Shown here: piece by piece, positions 52,201-58,648 of the stretch
Numbering within the stretch: position 1 is the stretch's first letter
How the letters are laid out: the number at the start of each line of letters is the position of its first letter
Source of the DNA: Serilophus lunatus
Taxonomy: Eukaryota > Chordata > Aves > Passeriformes > Eurylaimidae
DNA length: 64,000 nt
Assembly (NCBI GenBank): GCA_013399895.1
Contig: VXBA01000317.1
Span: forward strand, 473,539-537,538
Reading direction: 5' to 3'
The notes under the pieces: generated by a model
Databases searched by the model: none
Seen by the model: only the letters and a program-made list of their open reading frames with translations
What the model was told of the DNA's origin: nothing
Translations under genes and position numbers: made by a program

Positions 52201-55200
52201 TTCACCAACAACCAGCCCCACTATGGCTTTGGGGACAGCCTGAATCATCATCATACTTCATACTGACCCTTGGACACAAAATGCCTTTGGCAAATACATT
52301 CCAACCCCAAGTCGCTCACGTCTCCTGCCAGCTAAACCAGCAGCTTGTCTGCTTTCAGAAGGCCACGAGATGAAATGCAGGGAGACCCAGGGGGCAGGGG
52401 GGCAGCTGTGTACCTGACAGTTCCCTCCGAGACGTTGGGCACGGACAGGGTCACGTCCAGGGAGATCTGGCACTGGCTGCGGAGGATGGACATCATCCGC
52501 AGCGCCTCCACCTCGCTGCGGGGGGCGTTCACAGAGGCACAGCCCAGGTAGGTCAGCTTGCTGAACACCACGCTGTCCTCGTCTGTCACTGGGGTGAAAG
52601 GGCTCAAATCCTCACAGTCTAGGGCGGGACACAAAGCTCAGTGTGAGAAGTTGGACAAGGCACCCGTAAGTAAAGCATCAGGGATTGACTCGGCATTAAT
52701 TAGATGACAAAAGAGATCAGGAAACACAGCAAAACCAAAGCAAAACAGCAAAGTCAGGTCAGGCCAAAATATTACAGGAAAAGCCTGCCTCAAAGTGAGG
52801 CAGTGAGGGTAGAGAGCCACTGTTATCCCAGCTCCACAATCAGCTCCATTTAAATATAAGAATGTACCAATTTTCATTACAGCAATAAGATGCATACAGG
52901 AGCCAAACTCACTAATATTTTATACAGCCAGGCAAGTAAGCTTAATATTTCTGCACACATCTTAAGGGTGGTAGAACAGTTTTCAGAAGAGAGGGCAGTT
53001 CAGCACATGTTAACTCTTGCCTTACATACCCTGGGGCATTTACTGCCCTAGGTGACTTTAATAGCAGAAATAGGAAAAGGTTGGTGGACACATCTGTACC
53101 AAAATTCTCTTCCCTTTCCCCACAAAAACCAAACTCATAAGATATCACCAAGCATTCCACCTTTTTTTTTTTTTTTCCTAACCTCCTTGGGATGGTTTCA
53201 CTGGCAAACTCATGTCTGGTTTCTGGAGTCCTGCCACTGACACTGGGTTAATGGTGGAGGATGCTGAAGCTTCCAGGACAACAGGTTCTTCCCCATCTCC
53301 ATCAGTTCTGACTTCTTCTCCATGGTCCCTTGACTGATCTTCCATGGGTGGATCCATCAGCACGTCCTCGAGCTCCCGCTGCAGCTGCTGCTCGCTTCCA
53401 TTCCCCACAATCTGAGAGCCACAGGGTTGGGACACAAAAAAACAGACTGTTCAAACAACAAAAAAACACCCCTCAGGCACAGGGTCATTCATATGGCTTT
53501 TTTTCCTGCCAGCCACAGCAGCAGTTAACAAATATAACCCAGTCACAACCATAAACACAAACTGCAGAGTGCAAGTGCTCACCAGCAGGAATTACACATC
53601 CTCCCTGCTTTAACAAATCAACAAACTCAAAGCAGGAGTTCTCTAGCACTGGAAAAAGTGAGGAGATTACTTTCAAACTAGTCTTTAATCACCAACTACA
53701 AAGATCAGCTTATGACAGAGAAACTCAGAGATGCCCACAGTCTGGGCTGTAATAATTCTCAGACCAGTACCAGAAAGGGACAAATATAATAAAATATGTT
53801 ATGTGGTCCATGGGTAAGATAGAAAGATTTCACAGGAAGAGAAGAATCTGGAACAAGATTATGCCATCATGCTGAGGAGAAGTAAAGGCACTGCTTTATT
53901 TCCTAACACTCATCTGCAGCCTCTGTGCTCATTGAAGTCAACATAAAAGCATGAAGCAACCTAAGCAGTGTGAAATTAGGTCCTAAGCTAGAAAGAGAAC
54001 AAAGACATTCATTTCAGGAAGCTCTCAGACATTGTATCTAAGGAAACTCTTTGTCCATTCCTCTGCAATTAATAGGGAGGTGACCAATGCTTTACACAGT
54101 TTGGAAATCAAGCATGGAAATGGAGTTTACAGAGTGTTTTACCAGATGCCATCAATGAAAGGTACTTGATTCCAACACTTCACTTGCTGCTGGTACCAAA
54201 ATCCAACTCTAGAAGCATTTCCATACCCTTACCTCTCTGTGTGACCACTTAGGACACTGCATGAAAGCTAATAAAATCCAAATTATCCAATTAAGGGAAA
54301 AATTAACAACCTAGTGACTGTTTGGCTACAGAATCTAAACAACAACAGCAGAGATGTGAACCTTCTGCTCAAACACAAAGTCATTTTTTTTATATGGATT
54401 AAAATATTCTCCTGTGCTATCTGGGAGCAGGACAGAGTGACTGCCCTACTCAGCTGGACACCCCCAGAAGTGTCTCTAACCTGTAAGTAGTTACAGGAAC
54501 CCATGGATTTTCATTTTTCTCCCAATAATTTTAGTATTAATTTGTACGATTCAGTGTGGAAACAATGAAGAATCTTGCACAAGCATGGGCCCCATCAAAG
54601 GCACAAAGCTTTTAAGTATCAAGTTTATTATTCAGGTCTTGGCAGGCATTCATCAAAGATGATGATGATGGAAGATGCACCGTGTTACTGTATGGAGCTT
54701 TTATGCTTTGCAACAAAATATAACAAATTAATTATAATGCCCTGTCAGCCCCTTTAAAGCCTATACATTAAACTGAAGTAACTTGTAGTTTACAGGACCT
54801 GCAAGTTAAAATTCAGTCTGATAAAAACCTGCATCTGATATGCTTTTGCTCACAGTCATTAAACAGACTTTGGGTTGGGGAAGGAAGGTGAAAAATTCAT
54901 ATCCAGTGAGCACTAAATGTTGTAATGGTGTTAATATAAAATGCAGAGGGAAAATGTTCTATTCCATTAAGAGTAACAATAATCTAACAGTGATTTAATA
55001 AAATGATCAGTATGAATAATGTATCTACATACTGCTCTATAAAACAAGATCTTGAAAATAACATTTCCTAAAAATAGTAGTGGCAGGTAAAACAACAAAT
55101 GCAAGTTGTTTATGGTATGGCAAGACATAGGCATGTAAAAAGAAAAAAGAATCCATCTCATAGATATTCTAAAACCTCCTCATCAGAACCTCCATTTAAA

Positions 55201-58200
55201 AAGCAATTGAAAATAATCTCTCCAAGAAAGCCTCCCTTGTCAGCCCAGGCTGCACCCAGAAAGAATTCTGAAAGACACTTCTGGACCAGAGGAGCCCTGC
55301 TGTTCTCACAGCCCCAGAAATCAAGTGCAACAAATCAGCTGCCTCCAAAACAAGGCCTAAAACACAAACTAAGGCCAACTCCATGTCAGCTGAAGTCTCT
55401 TAAGCAACTCTACAAATTCAGCCCATCATGGGAACAGGGCACATGAAGACATAAACATGCTTGAAACTTTGCTGCAACCCCAAAGCCAGAGGCAGCACAA
55501 GAATGAACAAGAGGCAAATGCTTCATGTGGGTTTGCTTGAGATACAGCAAAGAAACCATTTACTCCAATCATGGCTGTCTCCATTCCTCACAGAACTGAG
55601 AATTAATTTCACTGAACCTTTAACTAGGAGGTGGGAAACTTCCCTGATAGCAACAGGGGATTTAGCAGAACTGTCATTTATTCCCTTCTCCTGACTCATG
55701 TGCTGGGCCTCTGCTGGGAGAGGTCTCACTGCACTGGGTAGTTCAAGGACTCCTGCTCTCCAGTGGGCTCCAGAAGCAGAGCTTTCCTAAATCCAGTCCA
55801 GTCCCACTGCCAGGGGGCAAATCAGACACAGAAACAATACTGGAGAGCAGAGACAGCCAGCAAATGGTATTTCTGGAAAACAATCACTGACAATCCCTTT
55901 TTAAACTGAATCAAGTATTTCAGCCCTGGCAAAAAGCAAAACCATATTTATAAATTAGGACCAACTGAAGAAAAACACAATTTCTGATTGTATTCAGAAC
56001 AAAATAGTTCTCTGTCTGGACTTGAGGAAGAGAAACCCCATCAAAAACTTACACTAGACTGAATCAGTCTACATCATTATTACTTAAAACTACAGCCTAT
56101 CAGCAAATTTGAAATGAGAGCCTTAGGCCTGATGTACAAATTCCACAGCCTGTCACACTCAGCAAACACAAGCCTGAACTTCCAGCACCATCCTCGGATT
56201 GCTCATTAGCAAATGAAACATCCTCAGACTGCTCTGCTAAAGAAACAGAACACCAGAAAGAGATCCTGCTCAAATAGGAACCTGAACTCATGTTTTGCTT
56301 CTCTTCAAGGGCACAGCAAAGAAAATGGGGTGTGACATACACAAATTAACTTAATTAGAGGTACCAAAGCAATTGCTTCTGCCTGAAAAAAGCCATCTCA
56401 TTTGTTCCTATGAAATGTGAGAATCTCAGTTCTCACATTGTCCTGCTAACATTAATTTTTCTTGTATTACTGAAACATTTTTAGATATCACAGTGTCAGT
56501 ACTTTTAACACACCTCTGATAACCTTCACTACTCCACTTACTGGCTACTAAATGACTATTTGCAAGCTGAGAAAAAAAAATACCAAAACCAAAGCCATTT
56601 GCCATGGCAGAACATCTCTTTTCTTCTAGAACACCAAAATTCCTGTCCCAGCTAAAATGTTTTCCTATTTCCTCTGCTAAAACTTGTCTCCTCCTTCACC
56701 AGAATGAAAGAGGTTAAACAGGAAGGTCTCCACGTGGGAGAATTCAGATTGTGCACTGAGTGCTTGTTTAAGGTGTAATTCCCATGAATCACTCAGATTG
56801 CAGCCAATAAACCAACAGCACAAGCTCTCAACCCCAGAACACTGAAAGGCTCAAGGGGAATCACTTTGTTCAAGGACTGTGCTCAGTCTTGGCACCGAAT
56901 TCATAAAGAAGCTTATCTTTAGACCAGCAAAGCTCTGTGAAACTCGGTGCCAAATGAGGGAACAGAGTAACTTTATTTCACAGTTGTTGATGATCAGGAG
57001 GCAGCAGCTCTCATGTTCTTCTTTCCTCACCAAGAGAAACAGCACACCTGCAGCCAGCACTTTATAAACCACTTTGGAAGCAAACACTGATATAAACAGT
57101 TCCCACGTGGAGCAAGAAATGTTGCAGACTATGGCATTTCATGTTTCCAGATTTTCTTGGGGATAACAGGATGGAGAATCTGTTGGACAGTGTCTGTCTC
57201 CTGGAGTCTCAAATGATGCTTTGGGGGGTCATTCCAAGCACTGCCACAGAAGCATTCTCAAGGTAAGCACCACTGTGAGACTGTCCTGAATTCTTAAGTA
57301 TTGATACTGATATTCATGCTGCTGCTATTTGCAGCATTGAGAAAGACAAACATGAGGCTACAGCCCTTCAGCAGGTTTCAAAAATTAACAGGCTCATTGT
57401 TGAAGAAATTTTCAGATTTTTTTAGATTATCCCATGATGTGAAGAGGCATCTCCTGCAATAACCATAAAATATAAGTGAACATTTTTGCCTGATTAAGCA
57501 AAAGATCCATCTTGAGACTCTTAACTAACAGAATGAGCTTGAAGTCCCACTTGAAGAGCTTGAAGAGCCACTGTTGCAGCATGTCTTGTCCTGGACTCAA
57601 AGGAAAGCAAGGAAAACAAACAAAGCAGTTGGGAGGTAAAAGCAAGATGAGCAAAGGCATCAAGAAACGTTCCATAAAGCCTCTGCTACAAGTGCTGCTA
57701 AGGAAAAGAGGAGCACCCAGTCCAACAGGCAGAACACAGGATTTCCTATCATCTGTAAAGACAAGAGATGCAGCTGTAGAAGTCAGGCTTGTGCTGGTGG
57801 AATTCCTCTTCCCATCTCCCATAAAGAACACACTAACTTGAGTCCCTCTAGGAAAGATCCAGCTTTCAACACATTGCAGTGACTACCTTTCTTGTGCTTA
57901 AAGACTGCTGAAATACAAACTGGGACAAAAGCTGCTTTTAAGTAGCCAAAAAAGAAAAGTAGAGAGTGACAAGGGTGTCTTTTCAGAACAGCACTTTCAC
58001 AAGTGAGAAGATGTCAGTGCCCTTCCAGTTCTCACCAGCCTTGCACACAGGCTCGTGTTGTCTGATTCATGCCGAGCTGTTAGTTATAGCTACACTTCTA
58101 CATGTCTTAAAGAGAACATTTCACATTGGGGAAAACTTTAATATACCTTTGAATTAGCAGATGCACTCAAATCAATGTATGCTAATGTTGCTTTCTACCT

Positions 58201-58646
58201 GAAAGCTGTGATAAAAATCACAGTTCCAAGGTCCTTGACAGTCTGTTTCAGGCTAAACACCTCATGAAGGATTCTGCAAAGTGGGGAAAAAACCCACAGG
58301 TAGTGATGGAGAGAACTCTTTCTCAAAACCTAACTGCCACCTCTGACACCAGCAATGCAGAAATTACTACCAAAACTGATTTTTTTAAGTTCTCTCTTCT
58401 ATCAAGTTTTCCACAATAAAGAAGTCCCTCTTTAAGCTCTCTATGGTTAGTTTGAATTAGAAGAATAGGGAACAAACTCAGGTTATTGATTCTTACCTTC
58501 AGTCCTGTTTTTTCATCATCACTACCATTATTTGTAGATGGTGTTTCATCCCCTTGCCTGGAAACCAAGACAAAATCTTCACTGTTAAGAGTGGATACCG
58601 AGTCTGAAGAGACACTGATTTTTCCAACAGAAGCCTTGTCATCCAT
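4199..58646 (-). CDS. RABGAP1: RABGAP1, Rab GTPase-activating protein 1 (25 spliced coding exons)
   Basis: RABGAP1 speeds GTP hydrolysis on Rab proteins (RAB6A is the classical substrate) and is known from Golgi, centrosome and endosomal recycling work. The protein was recognised from its sequence. Exons listed separately below join to 3204 nt, 1067 residues plus stop, close to the 1069 I recall for human. Order: acidic N-terminus (1-130), PTB/PID domain (about 140-297), DUF3694 kinesin-like region (about 300-455), acidic linker (about 495-515), TBC domain (about 560-750), coiled coil (about 800-1020), basic tail. The TBC catalytic pair is intact: arginine finger R610 in I604-x-x-D607-x-x-R610 and glutamine finger Q647 in Y645-C-Q647. 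The TBC entry motif G564-V-P566...R570-G571...W574 is also present. All 24 introns are GT-AG and no frameshift or internal stop was seen. The span includes introns. The 5' UTR exon was not located. Confidence 0.97.
5131..5328 (-). CDS. RABGAP1: RABGAP1 coding exon 24 (coiled coil)
   Basis: Residues 962-1027: QKVDDCEHCREFFNKEGRVK, a variable acidic stretch (GSDEDTDEEKEML), then NQLREMELELAQTKLQLVEA and ECKIQ. The variable part differs most from human among the C-terminal exons. The acceptor is TTTGTTTAG|CAA and the donor is ACAG|GTAATG, phase 0. Confidence 0.96.
5811..5882 (-). CDS. RABGAP1: RABGAP1 coding exon 23 (72 nt, coiled coil)
   Basis: Residues 938-961: ICSQLSERLEKQQTANKAEI, then EKIR. 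The acceptor is GCTTGTCAG|ATC and the donor is ACGG|GTAAGA, phase 0. Confidence 0.96.
6698..6781 (-). CDS. RABGAP1: RABGAP1 coding exon 22 (coiled coil)
   Basis: Residues 910-937: LKEMCRRELDKAESEIKKNS, then SIIGDYKQ. The acceptor is TTTTTTTCCCTGCAG|CTG and the donor is ACAG|GTGAGT, phase 0. Confidence 0.96.
7254..7358 (-). CDS. RABGAP1: RABGAP1 coding exon 21 (coiled coil)
   Basis: Residues 875-909: AEEKADALNKELLMTKQKLI, then DAEEEKRRLEEESAQ. The acceptor is TTCCAG|GCA and the donor is TCAG|GTTGGG, with T at +3, phase 0. Confidence 0.96.
7359..10729 (-). other. RABGAP1 introns 19 and 20 (830 and 2430 nt)
   Basis: Intron 19 is 9900-10729 and intron 20 is 7359-9788, with coding exon 20 between. 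AT-rich unique sequence; nothing recognised. Confidence 0.85.
9789..9899 (-). CDS. RABGAP1: RABGAP1 coding exon 20 (coiled coil)
   Basis: Residues 838-874: RENRRLQEANMRLEQENDDL, then AHELVTSKIALRKDLDN. Leucine-spaced coiled coil. The acceptor is GTCCCTCAG|CGG and the donor is GACAAT|GTAAGA, phase 0. Confidence 0.96.
10730..10822 (-). CDS. RABGAP1: RABGAP1 coding exon 19 (coiled coil start)
   Basis: Residues 807-837: ISQKKLKKYEKEYHTMREQQ, then AQQEDPIERYE. Highly charged helix. The acceptor is AATTTAG|ATT, with a weak pyrimidine tract, and the donor is GAG|GTAATG, phase 0. Confidence 0.96.
12421..12575 (+). mobile_element. CR1 LINE 3'-end fragment
   Basis: Reads GAGAAGCTGTGGCTGCCCCA, GGACAGTGGAAGGTGTC, GGTCCCTTCCAACTCAAACC and ends in CTGTGATTCCATGATT, the CR1 3' tail. 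5'-truncated copy of about 155 bp in RABGAP1 intron 18, inserted antisense to the gene. Confidence 0.9.
13083..13180 (-). mobile_element. CR1 LINE fragment (second subfamily)
   Basis: Contains ATCACAGAATATGCTGAGTC, AGAAGGGACCCACAAGGGTC and ATCGAGTCCAACCC, followed by GCCCTGCACAGG. This matches the other common avian CR1 3' end type, read in antisense. About 100 bp, RABGAP1 intron 18. Confidence 0.85.
13568..13696 (-). CDS. RABGAP1: RABGAP1 coding exon 18
   Basis: Residues 764-806: TTKDDLLLTDFEGALKFFRV, then QLPKRYRSEENAKKLMELAC. Follows the TBC domain and leads to the coiled coil. The acceptor is TGTCTCCAG|ACT and the donor is GAAG|GTGAGA, phase 0. Confidence 0.97.
14025..14066 (-). CDS. RABGAP1: RABGAP1 coding exon 17 (42 nt, TBC end)
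   Basis: Residues 750-763, GISVIFNVALGLLK, the last TBC helix in a 14-codon exon. The acceptor is CCTTTCCAG|GGA and the donor is TTAAAA|GTGAGT, phase 0 on both sides, so skipping it would keep the frame. Confidence 0.96.
15624..15767 (-). CDS. RABGAP1: RABGAP1 coding exon 16 (TBC domain)
   Basis: Residues 702-749: EYIPDLYNHFLDISLEAHMY, then ASQWFLTLFTAKFPLYMVFH and IIDLLLCE. The SQWFLTLF block is a typical TBC motif. The acceptor is TTCTCTCAG|GAA and the donor is GTGAG|GTATGT, phase 0. Confidence 0.97.
16070..16195 (-). CDS. RABGAP1: RABGAP1 coding exon 15 (TBC domain)
   Basis: Residues 660-701: MPEEQAFSVLVKIMFDYGLR, then LFKQNFEDLHCKFYQLERLM. Helical TBC core. The acceptor is CTCTCACAG|ATG and the donor is TGCAG|GTGGGG, phase 0. 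Confidence 0.97.
16196..18815 (-). other. RABGAP1 introns 13 and 14 (422 and 2123 nt)
   Basis: Intron 13 is 18394-18815 and intron 14 is 16196-18318, with coding exon 14 between. Unique sequence; nothing recognised. Confidence 0.85.
18319..18393 (-). CDS. RABGAP1: RABGAP1 coding exon 14 (TBC glutamine finger)
   Basis: Residues 635-659, AYSVYDEEIGYCQGQSFLAA then VLLLH. Y645-C-Q647 is the glutamine finger that replaces the Rab catalytic glutamine. The acceptor is TTTTTAG|GCC and the donor is TTACAT|GTAAGT, phase 0. The exon is 75 nt. Confidence 0.97.
18816..18929 (-). CDS. RABGAP1: RABGAP1 coding exon 13 (TBC arginine finger)
   Basis: Residues 597-634: ESPQDSAITRDINRTFPAHD, then ending DSLYKICK. 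The motif I604-T-R-D607-I-N-R610 supplies the catalytic arginine finger of TBC Rab-GAPs. The acceptor is TTCCAACAG|GAG and the donor is GCAAG|GTATTC, phase 0. Confidence 0.97.
19158..19202. repeat. CA/TG dinucleotide microsatellite
   Basis: About 22 uninterrupted CA units, the longest simple repeat in the window, in the 3' part of RABGAP1 intron 12 about 230 bp before exon 13 on the minus strand (TG on the transcript). Confidence 0.98.
24411..24562 (-). mobile_element. CR1 LINE 3'-end fragment
   Basis: Contains TGGAATGCTTTGGGTTGGAA, AGGACCTTAAAGATCAT, GCAGGGACACCTTCCAC and CAGGGATGGGGCAGCCACAG, the well-known avian CR1 3' region read in antisense. Only about 150 bp remains, so it is a 5'-truncated, dead copy within RABGAP1 intron 12. 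Confidence 0.9.
29536..29556. repeat. Short CA-rich simple repeat
   Basis: Interrupted CA run (CACACATACACACACACAC) in RABGAP1 intron 12. Similar shorter CA runs occur near 22650 and 25360. Confidence 0.85.
31687..31692 (-). promoter_or_regulatory. GPR21 poly(A) signal
   Basis: Minus-strand AATAAAGCTG about 220 nt after the GPR21 stop codon. It is followed within about 45 nt by a GT-rich element (GGTGTGACTGAATGG, then GTGGGTGTCTG). Together these form a well-shaped polyadenylation site. A second AATAAA lies at 31210-31205. Confidence 0.65.
31909..32955 (-). CDS. GPR21: GPR21, orphan class A G protein-coupled receptor (single exon)
   Basis: Intact 348-residue seven-helix receptor, recognised as GPR21 (349 residues in human, as recalled). 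The start is the ATG at 32955 with A at -3; codons upstream are open but lack another ATG. N-glycosylation sites are N2 (NSS) and N8 (NQS). Also visible: N46 in TM1, A74-D75-L76 in TM2, C102 and C180 for the TM3-ECL2 disulphide, and D126-R-Y128 at the end of TM3. The TM6 motif is L263-W-L-P266 in place of CWxP, and TM7 has N299-C-V-I-Y303 in place of NPxxY. The tail holds cysteines near 322-325 that could be palmitoylated. The family signals constitutively, with Gq-type coupling reported, and is linked to macrophage and metabolic roles; no ligand is agreed. It lies wholly inside RABGAP1 intron 12 on the same strand. Confidence 0.97.
   Translation of the reverse strand: MNSSLVGNQSGRPFCLLAISYLETINFCLLEVVIIVFLMVLIISGNIIVIFVFHCAPLLNHHTTSYFIQTMAYADLLVGVSCLVPSLSLLHYPIVLSESLVCQIFGYVVSVLKSVSMASLACISIDRYIAITKPLTYNTLVTPWRLRICILTIWLYSCLVFLPSFHWGKPGYHGDVFQWCASSWNTDAYFTLFIVVMLYAPAAFIVCFTYFNIFRICQQHTKEINERRVRFSSQDGEAGEAQPCPDKRYAMVLFRITSVFYILWLPYIIYFLLESSNVYSNRVASFLTTWLAISNSFCNCVIYSLSNSVFQKGLKRLSGAICASCARQRVAKDSSTSRSKRSSNGCHV
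33132..33137 (-). promoter_or_regulatory. TTTAAA, possible TATA-like element of GPR21
   Basis: An AT-rich hexamer standing alone in GC-rich sequence about 180 bp upstream of the GPR21 ATG. If used as a TATA-like element on the minus strand, transcription would start near 33105 and give a 5' UTR of about 150 nt. The hexamer is palindromic, so direction is not shown by it. Confidence 0.25.
33140..33890. promoter_or_regulatory. CpG-rich island upstream of GPR21, inside RABGAP1 intron 12
   Basis: Strongly GC-rich with dense CpG dinucleotides, unlike the AT-rich intron on either side. It starts about 190 bp upstream of the GPR21 ATG and includes an assembly gap. CpG islands usually mark promoters, so this may drive GPR21, an internal RABGAP1 transcript, or both. 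No strong minus-strand splice donor (GGTAAG or GGTGAG) was seen in the readable part. Confidence 0.65.
33602..33687. other. Assembly gap (86 N)
   Basis: Run of N within the CpG-rich island. Open frames spanning it are artefacts of unknown bases. The true gap size and content are unknown; GC-rich islands often drop out of short-read assemblies. Confidence 0.99.
33894..34138. repeat. Minisatellite, 32-bp then 36-bp units
   Basis: Tandem units each starting CTGCAGGGA and containing CAGCCCCTACAGCCTGATC. Unit starts fall at 33894, 33926, 33958, 33994, 34030, 34066 and 34102, with a degenerate end at 34133. The first two units are 32 bp and the next four are 36 bp; the 36-bp form gains TGGA plus a small change (GGATGGACACA against GGACACAGA). 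Because 36 is divisible by three, frames stay open across the array on both strands, which creates long but meaningless open frames. Confidence 0.95.
40067..40217 (-). CDS. RABGAP1: RABGAP1 coding exon 12 (TBC domain start)
   Basis: Residues 546-596. Carries the TBC entry motif GVPEALRGEVWQLLAGC (564-580) and the block HNNDHLVEKYRILITK. The acceptor is TTCCACAG|G and the donor is GAAG|GTAGGA, phase 0. The exon is far richer in GC than its introns, with about eight CpGs in 151 nt. It borders the 21-kb intron that holds GPR21. Confidence 0.97.
40218..43773 (-). other. RABGAP1 introns 10 and 11 (638 and 2824 nt)
   Basis: Intron 10 is 43136-43773 and intron 11 is 40218-43041, with coding exon 11 between. 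Intron 11 is very AT-rich at 41150-41560 and holds a minus-strand open frame at 42357-42569 that I could not assign. No repeat family recognised. Confidence 0.85.
43042..43135 (-). CDS. RABGAP1: RABGAP1 coding exon 11
   Basis: Residues 515-546: DNDEPLLSGSGDVSKECAEK, then ILETWGELLSKW. Helix leading into the TBC domain. The acceptor is TTGGCAG|AC and the donor is AAGTG|GTAAGT, phase 2, splitting W546. Confidence 0.96.
43774..43948 (-). CDS. RABGAP1: RABGAP1 coding exon 10
   Basis: Residues 457-514 plus one base: IKQKDRKNNSDTLYEVVCLE, the charged SESERERRKTTASPS segment, and an acidic run (PPEDEEEE). It is a linker rich in serine and charged residues, likely disordered and a place for phosphorylation (inference). 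The acceptor is TTTCCTAG|ATA and the donor is GGAAG|GTAAGA, phase 1. Confidence 0.96.
43949..46438 (-). other. RABGAP1 intron 9 (2.5 kb)
   Basis: Contains the short CR1 remnant at 44350-44400 and an open stretch at 45136-45254 with splice-like ends that might be a cryptic exon. The remainder is AT-rich with no recognised content. Confidence 0.85.
44350..44400 (+). mobile_element. CR1 LINE terminal fragment
   Basis: Short remnant with AAGGTCCCTTCCAGCCCAAA and CCATTCTGGGATTCCATGAT, the last bases of a CR1 3' end with its ATTCTRTG-like tail. RABGAP1 intron 9. Confidence 0.8.
46439..46608 (-). CDS. RABGAP1: RABGAP1 coding exon 9
   Basis: Residues 400-456: DKVLFMTTAVDLVITEVQEP, then a conserved block ending ENFFLKLKQ. 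It closes the DUF3694 region. The acceptor is CCTCTGCAG|AT and the donor is GCAG|GTAATG, phase 0. Confidence 0.97.
47568..47670 (-). CDS. RABGAP1: RABGAP1 coding exon 8
   Basis: Residues 366-399 plus one base: ESMGKSSDGKSYVITGSWN, then HFQFVNEETPK. Part of the DUF3694 region. The acceptor is TTTCCAG|GAG and the donor is CAAAAG|GTATGA, phase 1. Confidence 0.96.
48625..48691 (-). CDS. RABGAP1: RABGAP1 coding exon 7 (67 nt)
   Basis: Residues 343-365, CFGLLLSRGKDVRSGDMHLLDL, a short exon easily missed by long open-frame searches. The acceptor is GCTTTGCAG|A and the donor is GATTTG|GTAAGG, phase 0. It differs from the human sequence I recall by R for P and SG for NS; the rest matches. Confidence 0.95.
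49327..49437 (-). CDS. RABGAP1: RABGAP1 coding exon 6
   Basis: Residues 306-343: AVPKDKDRQCFKLRQGID then KKIVIYVQQTTNKELAIE. It starts the kinesin-like DUF3694 region. The acceptor is AATAACAG|T (phase 2 in) and the donor is GAGAG|GTAATT. Confidence 0.96.
49438..51217 (-). other. RABGAP1 intron 5 (1.8 kb)
   Basis: Unique sequence, no exon seen. Contains a short telomere-like stretch, AGGGTTAAGGTTAGGGT, at 50273-50289. Confidence 0.85.
51218..51375 (-). CDS. RABGAP1: RABGAP1 coding exon 5 (PTB domain end)
   Basis: Residues 254-306, beginning VSRILYSFATAFRR, the C-terminal helix of the PTB fold. It continues through QTPDSDIFTFSVSLEIKEDD into the start of DUF3694. The acceptor is CTGCAG|GTG and the donor is TTCAG|GTACAG, phase 2. 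Confidence 0.96.
51669..51843 (-). CDS. RABGAP1: RABGAP1 coding exon 4 (PTB domain)
   Basis: Residues 195-253. Core of the PTB domain, including YPIYKILFCVRGHDGTPESD and the segment FRIHVFRCEIQEA. The acceptor is TTTTAACAG and the donor is GGCT|GTAAGT, phase 0. The protein family uses this domain to bind NPxY-type tails such as beta-integrin; that binding is known from the family, not visible here. Confidence 0.96.
52414..52618 (-). CDS. RABGAP1: RABGAP1 coding exon 3 (PTB domain start)
   Basis: Residues 127-195, with D127 split at the acceptor CCTAG|AC. Contains DEDSVVFSKLTYLGCASVNA, the first beta strand and turn of the PTB/PID domain, then EVEALRMMSILRSQ. The donor is CAG|GTACAC, phase 2. 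The exon is GC-rich with several CpGs. Confidence 0.96.
53183..53411 (-). CDS. RABGAP1: RABGAP1 coding exon 2
   Basis: Residues 51-126 plus one base. The acceptor CTCTCAG precedes ATT GTG GGG (IVGNGSEQQLQ). It encodes a low-complexity, acidic stretch (LMDPPMEDQ, TDGDGEEP) ending in SLPVKPSQG. The donor is GGAG|GTTAGG, with an unusual T at +3 and a run of 15 A immediately after it. This segment is the least conserved part of the protein compared with human. Confidence 0.93.
53412..58496 (-). other. RABGAP1 intron 1 (5.1 kb)
   Basis: Between coding exons 1 and 2. AT-rich unique sequence; I see no exon, RNA gene or repeat family in it apart from a short GATGAT run near 54657. Confidence 0.85.
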
Positions 58647-58648
58647 GA
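58497..58648 (-). CDS. RABGAP1: RABGAP1 coding exon 1 (start codon)
   Basis: Encodes residues 1-50, beginning MDDKASVGKIS. The ATG is at 58646-58644. A pyrimidine tract (CTTCCTTTTTAAG) ends two bases before the ATG, so the exon starts with TC-ATG and at least one noncoding exon must lie upstream. The donor is AAG|GTAAGA, phase 0. The start is supported by match to the known RABGAP1 N-terminus. Confidence 0.95.

Larger units (their letters stand above)
51376..53182 (-). other. RABGAP1 introns 2, 3 and 4 (564, 570 and 293 nt)
   Basis: Intron 2 is 52619-53182, intron 3 is 51844-52413 and intron 4 is 51376-51668; coding exons 3 and 4 lie between them. Intron 2 opens with GTTAGG and 15 A. Nothing else recognisable. 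Confidence 0.85.
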
